Position numbers and translations under genes: made by a program | From: Leptospira stimsonii | GTDB lineage: Bacteria; Spirochaetota; Leptospiria; Leptospirales; Leptospiraceae | Assembly (NCBI RefSeq): GCF_003545885.1 | Contig: NZ_QHCT01000006.1 | Coordinates: 124,001 to 188,000 of the forward strand | Length of the DNA stretch: 64,000 nucleotides | Direction: 5' to 3' | The notes under the pieces: model-generated | What the model saw: the letters and a program-made list of their open reading frames with translations, nothing else | Told to the model about the DNA's origin: nothing | Databases searched by the model: none | Part shown: positions 20,730-32,519 of the stretch, in pieces | Numbering within the stretch: position 1 is the stretch's first letter | How the letters are laid out: every line of letters starts with the position of its first letter

Positions 20730-22202
20730 TTAGATATCTTTGATAATCAAGTCCATCAAACGGATAAAAATCTTACGGATATCGTCTCGCGCTTCCTCGG
20801 AAGGAAGAACCTTGTGATTCCAGATTTTGAGTCCGAAACGGATGAAAAAATTATCCAAAAATTCGGATTCGACGTGGGTTTTTAGAAGGGTTTTTCCCGA
20901 ATCCCGATTCCAGGAAAGAGCTACTTTGGTTCCCTTATCTCCGTTCGCGTGAACGAGGGTTTCCGTAAATTCGTGGATGATCGATTCCAAGTTTCCGGGA
21001 ATGACTAAATTGATCGCCCAGGCAGGAATCACGTAAGAAAACCCGCCCGAAACCTCGAACTTTTCGATCTTTGTGATCTTAAAAGAAAGGGAAGCGCTTT
21101 CGGGATGATTTACTAAAAGACCCGAAAGAAGAATCTCAGGATTTTCGAGTAAAAGTCCGTAGAGATTCGCTTCCAGGGAAACCCGGACCTGAAACGGAAA
21201 ATGGTTCAAGGATGAGATCAAAAAGGAATCGTCCGGAAATAAATTTCCCTTCGAATCATACGGAAGAATCTTTCCGTGTTTCGTGATAAATTTAAACGAT
21301 ATGTCCGGTGTTTTCGAATTGAGACGAATTTCTGCCAACGTTTTTCCTTTCGGATTTTCCAATTTGATGTTTACCCAGCCCAGATATTTAATGGAATCGA
21401 GATAATCGCCTAACTCCTCATAATCGTCCGAAACATTTCTCGAGACGAAGCCCTTAAAATAAAACTTCGTGATCGAACCTTCTCCGTTTGTTTTGTCTTC
21501 GCTCAAAACCAAAAGCGATTCCAAACCGAAATAATAGTTTAAGAATTTCGCCAGATCCGGAAAGGATTTGGACAAGTCGTTTAACACTTTTCGAGCTTCC
21601 GGATGATTCACTTTTTTGAATATAAGAGTCGCCGGTGCATCGATCTGTTTCACATTCTGGGGATCCAAAAACTTGAGTGAGGATTCCATCGCCATCAAGG
21701 CGTGTTTATGCGTAAAAGGACCTAAGTGAGTCATCAGATCCAAGTTACCGGAATAGGAAGTTCCGCTATAAAGCGGTTTCGGATTGTGTCTCAAATCGAA
21801 TTCGGCGCTAAAATCTCCGAAGGAAGGAACCGAGATCATTTTCATCCTTTTTTCCTCAAGGCTTACCTTATAACCTTCTGGCGAAAATTTTCCCTTATAA
21901 CTCACCCAATGAGTGCCGTCCTCATCCTTCTGAAGAAATTCCGAGTTATAGAGTTTCTTCAACTCGAACTTCTCCAAAGACGCCTCGATATAATTATGAA
22001 ATTCTAATGCTCTTCCGTCATACTGAACCTTCTTAGCAACTCCCCTTAAAAACCCGAGAAACTGTTTTGAGATTTCTCTTCCATCCGGCCCGATCGAATG
22101 AGGAATATCCTTCAAGGAGAATGCGCCTAAGACCGGCAATACGAGAAGGACGGAAATAAGAGCCGAACCGGGAAGAAAGAGTTTCCGAATCAGAGTTTTC
22201 AC
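20730..22202 (-). CDS. exported or membrane-anchored protein, unknown function
   Basis: 490 residues, ATG start. Residues 1-27 form a signal peptide or anchor (LISVLLVLPVLGAFS). The rest is soluble and rich in beta-type strands with many aromatic and charged residues; no transmembrane helix, lipobox Cys or catalytic motif is seen. It contains the repeated theme of a charged strand followed by a Phe/Tyr strand, as in lipid- or polysaccharide-binding periplasmic proteins, but that is only an impression. I do not recognise the family. It is alone, with about 285 bases to the next gene. Confidence 0.7.
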   Translation of the reverse strand: MKTLIRKLFLPGSALISVLLVLPVLGAFSLKDIPHSIGPDGREISKQFLGFLRGVAKKVQYDGRALEFHNYIEASLEKFELKKLYNSEFLQKDEDGTHWVSYKGKFSPEGYKVSLEEKRMKMISVPSFGDFSAEFDLRHNPKPLYSGTSYSGNLDLMTHLGPFTHKHALMAMESSLKFLDPQNVKQIDAPATLIFKKVNHPEARKVLNDLSKSFPDLAKFLNYYFGLESLLVLSEDKTNGEGSITKFYFKGFVSRNVSDDYEELGDYLDSIKYLGWVNIKLENPKGKTLAEIRLNSKTPDISFKFITKHGKILPYDSKGNLFPDDSFLISSLNHFPFQVRVSLEANLYGLLLENPEILLSGLLVNHPESASLSFKITKIEKFEVSGGFSYVIPAWAINLVIPGNLESIIHEFTETLVHANGDKGTKVALSWNRDSGKTLLKTHVESEFLDNFFIRFGLKIWNHKVLPSEEARDDIRKIFIRLMDLIIKDI

Positions 22203-22516
22203 AAAATCACCTTTATATAACGAATGATATATATTACGAAAGAATTCTCCCTACCCTAAATCCCAATTTTTAAAAAGCAAGATTTTTATAACGATCGCTA
22301 CAGAAATGAAGAACTCCCCGCAGTTCCGGCAAAATAGGAGTTCCCACTTTCCATGCAAAGAATTCACGATAAAACAGACTCTCGCGATTCAAACCAATCC
22401 TACTGGAAAAAAGGTTGCGAATATCAGAATAAATTCTCCTTTTTATTTGACTTTTATTTGTTATACTAGATTTATTATCCGTTATAACGAAATAAATTCT
22501 TCGGAGGACAAAAACA
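22203..22516. other. 314-bp spacer between divergent genes
   Basis: Contains one copy of the TAGGAGTTCCCAC element (about 22335-22348) in the same orientation as the tandem array at 16.2 kb, next to a near-inverse GAACTCC segment (22307-22313). The right end is AT-rich with TTATAC and TTATAA motifs (22461-22487) and must hold the carbonic anhydrase promoter; no clean -35/-10 pair could be fixed. Confidence 0.5.
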
Positions 22517-23101
22517 ATGTCTGGATTAGTACAAGAAGTGGAATCTGCAAATGCACAGTATTCCAAGGATTTTGGTGAAAAAGGAAACTTGTCGCTTCCA
22601 CCGGCGAGAAGATTTGCCATTCTCACTTGTATGGATGCCCGTTTGGATCCGGCAAAATACGCCGGCCTCTCCGAGGGCGACGCTCACGTAATTCGAAACG
22701 CCGGCGGAAGAGCATCCGACGACGCAATTCGTTCCCTTGTGATTTCCTACAAACTGCTGGGAACAAAAGAATGGTTCGTGATCCATCATACGAATTGTGG
22801 AATGGCGCTTTTCACAGACGTCCTCATTCGTAATCTTCTCTCCAATAGCCTGGAAACCGCTCAACTTACGGAAGCAGGATGGAAAGATGTGGGGAAAGGT
22901 CCCGGTTCCAAAGAAGCGGAATTTGTAGACTGGCTTACGTTTCCCGACGAATTCTCAAGCGTAATCGACGACGTAAAACGGATTCGAAATCATCCTCTGG
23001 TTCCTCAGAACATTCCGATCTACGGATATGTCTACGACGTCAAAACCGGAAAGCTGATTCCGGTAAAGGAAGCGATCGAAATCGGAAAGGTTGCCGCCTA
23101 A
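22517..23101 (+). CDS. beta-class carbonic anhydrase
   Basis: 194 residues, ATG with GGAGG upstream. Zinc ligands are visible as Cys in LTCMDARLD and His-x2-Cys in IHHTNCGM; the CMDAR Asp-Arg dyad is intact. The enzyme interconverts CO2 and bicarbonate in the cytoplasm, supplying bicarbonate for carboxylations and pH control. Length and spacing match the small type II-like beta enzymes found in many Gram-negatives. Convergent with the alcohol dehydrogenase gene. Confidence 0.9.
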   Translation: MSGLVQEVESANAQYSKDFGEKGNLSLPPARRFAILTCMDARLDPAKYAGLSEGDAHVIRNAGGRASDDAIRSLVISYKLLGTKEWFVIHHTNCGMALFTDVLIRNLLSNSLETAQLTEAGWKDVGKGPGSKEAEFVDWLTFPDEFSSVIDDVKRIRNHPLVPQNIPIYGYVYDVKTGKLIPVKEAIEIGKVAA

Positions 23102-23119
23102 CGCGCATTAACGGAAACT

Positions 23120-23165
23120 CGATCCATTTTTAAAATTCGAATTCTCAAAATTTAAGAATGGGTCG
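23120..23165. terminator. long imperfect inverted repeat between convergent genes
   Basis: CGATCCATTTTTAAA (23120-23134) pairs with the complement of TTTAAGAATGGGTCG (23151-23165), 13 of 15 positions. It lies between the stops of the carbonic anhydrase and dehydrogenase genes, so a bidirectional terminator is likely, although there is no clean T-run. Confidence 0.45.
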
Positions 23166-23220
23166 AACTGATTGTTTTCTTTATTAAACCGAACTCGATT
23201 ACGCGACGAAGAAACGATCC

Positions 23221-24255
23221 TTAACTCGGTTCGATGATAAATCGGATCGGATTCCCCTTTCTTTCATCCAAAGCCTCCAGACATTCATTCAAATCTTCTA
23301 ATGGATGATGCGAAGTGATCGAATGTGTCAAATTGATCTTTCCTTTCAAATATAAATCGATCAACTCCGGAATCGCTCTTCTGTCCGAACCATAGGATCC
23401 GGAAACCGATATCATCTTTTCGATGAGTATAAACGGGATTTGAAATTTTAACGGTTGTCTTCCGATTCCAACGAGTACGATTCTTCCTCCGGGATTCATC
23501 GCCCGCAACGATTCTTCGACATTGGACATATAACCGGAAAAGTCCGCGAGAAGATCCACTCCCTGACTCACTTCTTTCAATGCCTTTCCCGGATTTCTCA
23601 CTTCTTTGAGATTGATCACTTCGTCCGCGCCGTATTTCGCGGCGTTCTCAAGCGGTCCTTTGTCGACGTCGAGCGCGATCACTTTTCCACTCGTAAGAGC
23701 CCTTGCCACAGCGACCGCGTGAATTCCCAAACCGCCGCATCCGAAAATGGCAACCGTATCTCCGTCTACGATATTCCCCCGATATCGAATCGCGTGATAG
23801 GGAGTTGAGACAGCATCCGCAAGAATCGCACCTTGATCGAAGGGAATCGCATCCGGCAACGCATAAAGATAACGCTCCTCGACTACGTTGTATTCGGCGA
23901 AACTTCCATCCCGGTCAAAGCCGAATACCCCCAATTCTTTACAAAGATTTTCATGTCCGGCTTTGCAATAAGCGCAAACACCGCAGGAAGTTCCTGCCGC
24001 GATCACAACTCGGTCTCCTTTTTTAAAGCGACTTACATTCTCACCCACTTCTTCGATCACTCCGGAGGATTCATGACCGGGAACTCTCGGAAAGTGTTTG
24101 CACTTAAGCGTTCCATGCACGACGAGATGAACGTCGGAGCCGCAGATTCCGCACGCTTTGATTTTTACTTTTACTTGTCCCGGCCCCACGCTTGGCACCG
24201 AGATGTCTCGGATCTCTAAGCTTCGTTTTCCGGATTCTAAGATTGCGGCTTTCAT
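23221..24255 (-). CDS. zinc-dependent alcohol dehydrogenase (MDR family)
   Basis: 344 residues from the ATG at 24255, which has GGGAG upstream. The reading frame stays open for another 630 bases, but that part is antisense to the thioesterase and has no coding character. Catalytic zinc: CGICGSDVH and GHESSG; structural zinc: CGVCAYCKAGHENLC. The Rossmann fold shows GCGGLGIHAVAVA. It oxidises or reduces alcohols or polyols with NAD(P)(H) in the cytoplasm. The proximal motif resembles sorbitol/threonine-type dehydrogenases; the substrate is unknown. Divergent from the thioesterase. Confidence 0.88.
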   Translation of the reverse strand: MKAAILESGKRSLEIRDISVPSVGPGQVKVKIKACGICGSDVHLVVHGTLKCKHFPRVPGHESSGVIEEVGENVSRFKKGDRVVIAAGTSCGVCAYCKAGHENLCKELGVFGFDRDGSFAEYNVVEERYLYALPDAIPFDQGAILADAVSTPYHAIRYRGNIVDGDTVAIFGCGGLGIHAVAVARALTSGKVIALDVDKGPLENAAKYGADEVINLKEVRNPGKALKEVSQGVDLLADFSGYMSNVEESLRAMNPGGRIVLVGIGRQPLKFQIPFILIEKMISVSGSYGSDRRAIPELIDLYLKGKINLTHSITSHHPLEDLNECLEALDERKGNPIRFIIEPS

Positions 24256-24504
24256 AAAAATTCTCCCTTGATAAAACGCAACGTAGATTAAGATCCCAAA
24301 TCTCTCAGTCAAGGTGAATTGAAAAAGAATGAAAATTCTAATCCAAATGAATTCGAGTCCATAGAAACGAACGTTTAGGAACTCCGAAATTTTCGCGCTT
24401 TTCTCACTTGAATCCATACCCTCGAATTTTTTCATGGAAGAAGAACGTTTTCTTTGTTCGTGGACTACGAAGGTAAGAATCGAAACTTCTTCCGGAGGAA
24501 AATA

Positions 24505-25095
<591 letters not shown>

Positions 25096-25324
25096 AAAAA
25101 CAAAACCCTCTCTTTGTTTCCAAACCTTTTCTCCGCAACGAAACGGTTCGATTCTTTTCGATTTCGATTTCGATCGAAAAATTATAATTGAATCCTGGAA
25201 ATCTACGTTCCTCTCAAGATTTATTCCCGGATCGGCCCCGCCTTTCGAGTCCAAAGAGAAATGATCCATTCATTTTATAGAATATTCTTATTTTAGAATG
25301 TTCTATAAAACTAAGTTTTTAGAA

Positions 25325-25648
25325 TCAAGATTCCGAGACGAGGAATTTAAGACCGAATACGGAAAGAATCAATGTGGATAGAAAAAAACCTCTCCAGAAG
25401 TCCAAAGGTTCCCCGTGAAGAACAACCCCGACGATTACCGTTCCTACCGCGCCCAATCCGGTCCACACCGCGTAGCCCGTTCCGATAGGAATCGTTTGAA
25501 TCGCTTTGTTTAAGAATACGAGACTCAAGACCGCCGAAATTCCGAAACCGACGGTCCAAATCGGCTTTGAAAAATTCTCGGAAAGTTTCAGACAAGTAGT
25601 AAAACCGATTTCAAAAGCGGAAGCAACGATGAGATAGATCCAAGCCAT
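25325..25648 (-). CDS. sugE: SMR-family exporter, SugE/Gdx type
   Basis: 107 residues with four membrane helices, the standard SMR size. MAWIYLIVASAFEIGF carries the essential membrane Glu in helix 1, and IPIGTGYAVWTGLGAVGTVIVG is characteristic of the SugE/Gdx branch rather than EmrE. Gdx proteins export guanidinium in exchange for protons as antiparallel dimers. I looked for a guanidine riboswitch upstream and saw none of the known forms. The gene is alone and divergent from the GST gene. Confidence 0.87.
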   Translation of the reverse strand: MAWIYLIVASAFEIGFTTCLKLSENFSKPIWTVGFGISAVLSLVFLNKAIQTIPIGTGYAVWTGLGAVGTVIVGVVLHGEPLDFWRGFFLSTLILSVFGLKFLVSES

Positions 25649-25833
25649 AAATCCAATGTTTAAAAGAAGGCCTCGCTTACAAGTTCATTGTTACTTGAAC
25701 GGTTTCTAAAGGGAAATCGGACATTTCAAAATTCTTCTTCTCACAAATTGTAACTTTTTTGGATACAACCTGACTTAAGAAAGTCTAACTAAAATAATCA
25801 GTACGGATTTCCGGAAACAAAAGGAGAAAGTCA

Positions 25834-26508
25834 TTGATAGAATTATATACGGCGTCGACCCCGAATGGAAGGAAAGCTTCCATCATGTTAGAAGAATTAG
25901 GAATTCCTTATACAGTTCACCCGATCGATTTCGGCAAATTGGAACAGAAGGAAGAATGGTTTTTAAAGATCAATCCGAACGGAAGAATCCCGGCGATCAT
26001 CGATAAAGACAACGGGGACTTTCCTGTTTTTGAATCCGGAGCAATTCTTCTCTACTTGGCTGAAAAGACGGGAAAGCTCTTACCAAAAGATCCGAAGGAA
26101 AGAAGCGTCGCGATCCAGTGGTTGATGTTTCAAATGGGCGGCGTCGGCCCGATGCAAGGTCAGGCCGGAGTATTCTTAAAATACGCTCCCGAAAAAATTC
26201 CTTTTGCGATCGCGAGATATCAAAATGAAACCAAACGTCTTTATTCCGTTCTAGATCGCAGATTAGGTGAGGCGAAATACCTCGGAGGAAACGAACTTTC
26301 CATCGCGGACATTGCGACCTGGCCTTGGGTGAACGTTCACGACTATATTGAAATTTCTCTGGATGAATTTCCGAATCTAAAACGCTGGGATGAGGAATTG
26401 GCAAAACGTCCCGCTTTTATTAAAGGAAAAGATATTCCGAATAAAGTGGAATACAAAAAAGACGAGGAAGAACTCAGAAAGAAAGGCCAAGCTATATTAG
26501 GAAAATAG
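25834..26508 (+). CDS. glutathione S-transferase family protein
   Basis: 224 residues. The start is TTG, fixed by AGGAG about ten bases upstream; the product then begins [13 protein letters not shown]-terminal thioredoxin fold with the glutathione-binding NPNGRIPAI and [13 protein letters not shown]; helical C-terminal domain with [11 protein letters not shown]. The STPNG start is typical of the YfcG/YghU (nu-class) group, which acts as a disulfide reductase on glutathione disulfides, so redox repair is more likely than conjugation. Leptospira glutathione use is uncertain, so the thiol partner is open. Confidence 0.85.
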   Translation: MIELYTASTPNGRKASIMLEELGIPYTVHPIDFGKLEQKEEWFLKINPNGRIPAIIDKDNGDFPVFESGAILLYLAEKTGKLLPKDPKERSVAIQWLMFQMGGVGPMQGQAGVFLKYAPEKIPFAIARYQNETKRLYSVLDRRLGEAKYLGGNELSIADIATWPWVNVHDYIEISLDEFPNLKRWDEELAKRPAFIKGKDIPNKVEYKKDEEELRKKGQAILGK

Positions 26509-26512
26509 AATT

Positions 26513-28624
<2,112 letters not shown>

Positions 28625-28740
28625 CAGTCGCTCACAAACGACGAACAGTATGAATGTGAATCATTCTTTCCGTCGATCCATTTTCTCATAGATAGGACTT
28701 TCAAAAAAATAATTCTAACTCAAAAAGTTAAGAAAATAAA

Positions 28741-29475
28741 CTAAAAGAGAGTACGATCGCTTTTTTCGAAGAGATGAGGAACTCCGTTGATCGAAACAGG
28801 AAGATACTTTCCTCTCACCCAACGAAACGTGCTGACGGAAGTATTCCAAATCCAAGGCATCCAGGCGAAACAATCCTCATCCTGACGCAAAAGCCGATTC
28901 AATACTAAAGATATAGGAGTCCCCGATGTGAAGATAAAACTTCGTTCCTTATCGGAAGGCGAAAACCAAACATTAGAAGAATGGAATACTCTTTTCTCGA
29001 AAGCGGAAAAAGTCTCGATCCCTTCCGGAGTGTCCTTTCCTTCTTTCCAGATTTTGAGAATTTCCTCGGTCAATTTAAAGAACAAAGCCGCGGATCGAAT
29101 TCCTCCCTTGAGTCGAACCTTGCCGAACTGGAGGAGGGTCTTTTCGAAGTCGGTTCGCCGAGACGCGATCAATTTGGAATAAGAACCCCAGAGTTCCGGT
29201 GCGAATTCGTTCCAACCTGAATCTCTATGCAAAAAGGATTCGATGGAGAATTTTTCCTGTTGCCCCACGACCGACTTCACTCCTTCCAAAAACGATTCTC
29301 CGGTTTCTAAATGTCTACGCATGGTTCCGGTGATGATTCGATCCGGAATTTCTCCGTTAGTCGCCATATGACGACCCAGAGCGAAGGCCTGTTTTTTTCC
29401 GTGAGAAGTGAGAAGATCGTAGTCCGATCCTTGAGAATTGGCCTGACCATGACGAACAAGATAAACGACGGACAT
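28741..29475 (-). CDS. histidine phosphatase family protein
   Basis: 244 residues, ATG start. YLVRHGQANSQG is the RHG motif with the phospho-accepting His; ITGTMRRHLETGE and the later FTSGTPISLVL supply the other pocket residues. The group includes phosphoglycerate mutase-like and SixA-like phosphatases, acting on small phosphate esters or phosphohistidine. It starts ten bases after the DUF6285-type gene and ends the kinase/dehydrogenase operon, so a role on a phosphorylated intermediate or by-product of that pathway is reasonable but inferred. Confidence 0.8.
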   Translation of the reverse strand: MSVVYLVRHGQANSQGSDYDLLTSHGKKQAFALGRHMATNGEIPDRIITGTMRRHLETGESFLEGVKSVVGQQEKFSIESFLHRDSGWNEFAPELWGSYSKLIASRRTDFEKTLLQFGKVRLKGGIRSAALFFKLTEEILKIWKEGKDTPEGIETFSAFEKRVFHSSNVWFSPSDKERSFIFTSGTPISLVLNRLLRQDEDCFAWMPWIWNTSVSTFRWVRGKYLPVSINGVPHLFEKSDRTLF

Positions 29476-29485
29476 GAATTCTTTC

Positions 29486-29881
29486 TTAACTTTCCGTAGT
29501 GAATCTAGGATTGGTCACTTCTACCTTTTCTCTCACCGTCTCCTTAACGTGATTCCAATATTCGGAATCCTCGATGGATAACTTTTCCTTTCTGATTCTA
29601 TCGCGAAGCTCTAAGTTCCATGTATTTGCGAGATTCTTTTTTTCGTTGAGAGTGGAAGGGAACGAAGTTGCCTTTTTTAAGAGTTTGGAAAGTCTGAGAA
29701 GTTCTTTGTCGAGCGACTCTTCTCCGGAACGGATTTCTCTGGAGATCACCCCTAACATATTCCAACTTACTAATGTTTTATAGGATAAAAGATCCTTATC
29801 CTTAAACTGCGGAAGAACTTCCTTCATTAGGAAATCCTGAATCGCTTCCAGAAGATCCGTCGAGCTCGGCTTATCTTGCAT
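29486..29881 (-). CDS. DUF6285-type small protein (LvaB-like partner)
   Basis: 131 residues, all alpha. The N-terminus LLEAIQDFLMKEVLPQ and the middle YKTLVSWNMLGVISREI match what I know of DUF6285 proteins, which sit beside APH-fold kinases and acyl-CoA dehydrogenases. In Pseudomonas putida the small protein LvaB is needed with the kinase LvaA to phosphorylate 4-hydroxyvaleryl-CoA. Here the start overlaps the end of the kinase gene by 11 bases, supporting a complex of the two. Family assignment is from memory of the pattern, not a search. Confidence 0.65.
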   Translation of the reverse strand: MQDKPSSTDLLEAIQDFLMKEVLPQFKDKDLLSYKTLVSWNMLGVISREIRSGEESLDKELLRLSKLLKKATSFPSTLNEKKNLANTWNLELRDRIRKEKLSIEDSEYWNHVKETVREKVEVTNPRFTTES

Positions 29882-30911
29882 TTTCTATGATCCTCATCGC
29901 TTCGTATTCCATTTCGCACGCCCTTCTTCCGATTGCGGCCAATTCGATTCCTTTATCTTTTCCGGAAAGATGTCTTTCCGATTGACCGATACAACCGATC
30001 GCCCATCTAAGATTTCCCATCACTTCCCAATAGGTAATCATTGAAGGATCCAGAGTCACGCCCGAGGCTTTTTCATACGCTTCGTAGAATTCAGAACGAT
30101 CGGCGAAACCTCCCGCTTCCTTATTCAATTTTCCGAATCTCCAGTCCCTCATACAAAGCCAAGTGAGATCTTCGTGACGATCCCCCCAGTGCGCGAATTC
30201 CCAGTCTACGATTCCTTGGAGACCGTCCGGAGTGACCATAAAATTCCCTGTCCTAAAGTCTCCATGGATAAGAACGACGTTGTCCGAAGGCTTGGCGTTT
30301 TTCTCAAGCCAGTTGAGAATCATCTCCATAGCGGGATAACTTTCCGTCTTTTTTTCCAATTCCAAACGAAGAGAATGAATCGATCCGGTAGCGACGGTCT
30401 TATCTTTCGAATCTTGTCCCATCCAAAGAACTTTTTTTAACTTCTCGTCCTTACAGCTCTCCGGTTTTACGGAATGAATCTTCGCGAGATTTTCCGCAAG
30501 GTCCAACGTGAGTTGTTTACGAATTTTGTTAAGCGAAGGGTCCTTTACGATATATCTTCCGGTCGCCTTACCGGAGATTTTCTGCATAAAATAAAACGGA
30601 CTTCCGGTTACGGATCGATCGGTTTCAAGCCAAAAAGGTCGCGGAGTTTTGACTCCGGCTTTGTAAGCGAGATCACAAACCCCGAATTCGTCTTCACGAC
30701 TCAGGGAAGCCAATAAAGCCGCGCCCTTGTCCGTTCGAAATACGGTTTCATACGATCCCTTTTCCGGTCCGTCCTCGACCTTGAGTTCCGCCAAAAAATT
30801 TTCCTGGCAGGCTCCCCCGCTCAAAGAGACCATCGCCTGAATCTCCGTCTTTCCCTTCAATCGTCCGGAAAGATATACTTCCAAAACGTTTTTTAATTCT
30901 GTATCGTTCAT
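29871..30911 (-). CDS. APH-fold phosphotransferase (ACAD10/11- and LvaA-like kinase)
   Basis: 346 residues, ATG start. Kinase marks: LSGGACQENF as the nucleotide loop, VLIHGDFRTGNFMV as the catalytic loop with Asp, and IVDWEFAHWGD as the metal-binding DxE/D. Such proteins phosphorylate a hydroxyl on an acyl-CoA in the ACAD10/ACAD11 and LvaA systems, preparing it for elimination by a partner dehydrogenase. That partner is encoded 22 bases upstream (30934-32109) and the small subunit overlaps downstream. An antibiotic kinase is unlikely given this context. Confidence 0.82.
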   Translation of the reverse strand: MNDTELKNVLEVYLSGRLKGKTEIQAMVSLSGGACQENFLAELKVEDGPEKGSYETVFRTDKGAALLASLSREDEFGVCDLAYKAGVKTPRPFWLETDRSVTGSPFYFMQKISGKATGRYIVKDPSLNKIRKQLTLDLAENLAKIHSVKPESCKDEKLKKVLWMGQDSKDKTVATGSIHSLRLELEKKTESYPAMEMILNWLEKNAKPSDNVVLIHGDFRTGNFMVTPDGLQGIVDWEFAHWGDRHEDLTWLCMRDWRFGKLNKEAGGFADRSEFYEAYEKASGVTLDPSMITYWEVMGNLRWAIGCIGQSERHLSGKDKGIELAAIGRRACEMEYEAMRIIENAR

Positions 30912-30933
30912 ATTTTTAGTAAATTCTAATATT

Positions 30934-32109
30934 CTAAAATTCGTGTTTGCCGCTGACCAGATTTCGTCCGATCACCATCTTATGAACCTCGCTCGGTCCA
31001 TCGGCGATTCTTGCGGCTCTCGCGTCCCGGTAAAAAAGCTCCAACTTCATATCTCGTCCGTAACCGTGGGACCCGCAGATCTGAATCGCTCGATCGATCA
31101 CTTTGCAAAGGGTTTCTGACACGCTCCATTTCGCCATCGAGATGATTAGTCTTGCGTCTTCTCCCGCTCTGAGAGTATGGGCGGCCTTGAGAGTCAGCAT
31201 ATATCCCGATTCTATTTCAAGCGCGGATTCAGCGAACATCCATTGAATTCCCTGGTGATCCGCGATTCTTTGCCCAAAGACCTGTCTTTTGAGCGCGTAT
31301 TCTCTTGCGATTTCTATGGATCTTCTCGCGAGTCCGAGCCATCGCATACAGTGCGTTAGACGAGCGGGACCCAAACGTTCTTGGGACCATTTAAAACCTT
31401 CGCCAACTCTTCCGAGAATCGCAGACTCTGGAACTCTTACGTTTTCGAATTTTAATTCGCAATGACCGCCGGGCCCGTGAGAACCCATCACTCCGATTTC
31501 CCGAACCATCGTATAACCCGGAGTATCCGTCGGAACCAAGAACATCGTGGTTCTTCTAAAAGAATCGGCCACCTTGGACATTACGATCAAAAACGAAGCG
31601 CCGTTTGCACCCGTACAATACCATTTGTGTCCGTTGATCACGTATTCGTTTCCGTCTTTGACGGCGTTTGTAAAAAGGGTTTGAGGATCGGCCCCTGCGC
31701 CGGGAGGAGGTTCGGTCATCGCAAATGCGGAACGAATTTTTCCCTGAGTTAAAGGATAATAATATTTCTCTTTTTGTTCTTTGTTCGCGGCGATATGCAG
31801 AAGATGCATGTTCCCTTCGTCGGGTGCGTCGCAGTTGCAGAGATACGGTGCGATCGGAGATCTTCCGAGTTCGGAGAAGATGATGGCGGTTCCCACCATG
31901 TCCAAGCCGAGTCCGCCTTCCGACTTAGGAAGATGCGGAGTCCAGAGTCCGAGTTCTTTTACTTTTTTACGGAGATCTTCCGTGATTTTTTCCGGCATTC
32001 TTCCGTGATCGTAATCGTAATGATCCTCGGCGGGAATCGCGTAGTTTTCCACGAAATCGCGAACTCTCTTTTTAACCTCTTCCACTTCCGGCGGTATTGT
32101 AAAATCCAT
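30934..32109 (-). CDS. acyl-CoA dehydrogenase (ACAD10/11- and LvaC-like)
   Basis: 391 residues, ATG behind GGAGGAAGG. FAD-enzyme features: [52 protein letters not shown], and [15 protein letters not shown] near the C-terminus. Beside a kinase and DUF6285 protein it matches the branch in which a 4-phosphoacyl-CoA loses phosphate and is isomerised to the 3-hydroxy or enoyl form, feeding beta-oxidation. Simple alpha/beta dehydrogenation is the alternative. An ArsR regulator lies 70 bases upstream. Confidence 0.85.
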   Translation of the reverse strand: MDFTIPPEVEEVKKRVRDFVENYAIPAEDHYDYDHGRMPEKITEDLRKKVKELGLWTPHLPKSEGGLGLDMVGTAIIFSELGRSPIAPYLCNCDAPDEGNMHLLHIAANKEQKEKYYYPLTQGKIRSAFAMTEPPPGAGADPQTLFTNAVKDGNEYVINGHKWYCTGANGASFLIVMSKVADSFRRTTMFLVPTDTPGYTMVREIGVMGSHGPGGHCELKFENVRVPESAILGRVGEGFKWSQERLGPARLTHCMRWLGLARRSIEIAREYALKRQVFGQRIADHQGIQWMFAESALEIESGYMLTLKAAHTLRAGEDARLIISMAKWSVSETLCKVIDRAIQICGSHGYGRDMKLELFYRDARAARIADGPSEVHKMVIGRNLVSGKHEF

Positions 32110-32179
32110 CCTTCCTCCCCTTTGATATCGGCGACTTATATATTTATATGTTCACACTCATCGACATATCGCAAATTTT

Positions 32180-32479
32180 TTAGGCTTCTAAAAATTTTAC
32201 AACTTCTTTTAGAGTATCTACGATCAACGTCTTATCAACGGAGTAATAGATTTCTTTTCCTTCCTTCCTGGATGAAACAAGATTTAGAAGTTTCATCTTG
32301 TTTAGATGATGAGAGATCGTCGTTCTAGAAATATCGAATTCTTTTGCGATATCTCCGGCTTTAACCTCGCGATGACAGGAAAGAATTTTAGCGATTTTGA
32401 GTTTTACCGGGTCGGAAATCGCGGACATCAGCTGAAGGGTCGCCTCGGTTTCGAAAGGAAATTTCTTTTTTTTCTTCAT
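32180..32479 (-). CDS. ArsR-family transcriptional regulator
   Basis: 99 residues from ATG 32479; a TTG at 32509 preceded by GAGAGA would add ten residues. Winged helix with MSAISDPVKLKIAKIL, AGDIAKEFDISRTTISHHLNKMKLL as the recognition part, and the wing SSRKEGKEIYYSVD. No metal-binding Cys pair is present in the recognition helix, so it probably senses something other than a metal. It sits between the propeller gene and the acyl-CoA dehydrogenase, on the same strand, and is the obvious candidate regulator of this group. Confidence 0.83.
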   Translation of the reverse strand: MKKKKKFPFETEATLQLMSAISDPVKLKIAKILSCHREVKAGDIAKEFDISRTTISHHLNKMKLLNLVSSRKEGKEIYYSVDKTLIVDTLKEVVKFLEA

Positions 32480-32519
32480 TCTTATTTCTTGATGGAATCT
32501 TCTCCGCAATCTCTCTCAA

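Noticed and set aside
22447..22467. TTGACT ... TATACT as the carbonic anhydrase promoter
   Set aside because: The two hexamers are only nine bases apart, far too close for a sigma-70-type promoter.
25649..25833. Guanidine riboswitch before the SugE/Gdx gene
   Set aside because: Neither the ykkC-type core nor paired ACGR hairpin loops could be seen in the divergent spacer.
31774..32328. 184-codon plus-strand frame opposite the acyl-CoA dehydrogenase and ArsR genes
   Set aside because: Low-complexity Phe/Ser/Arg translation typical of antisense frames, and it covers two well-supported minus-strand genes and their spacer.
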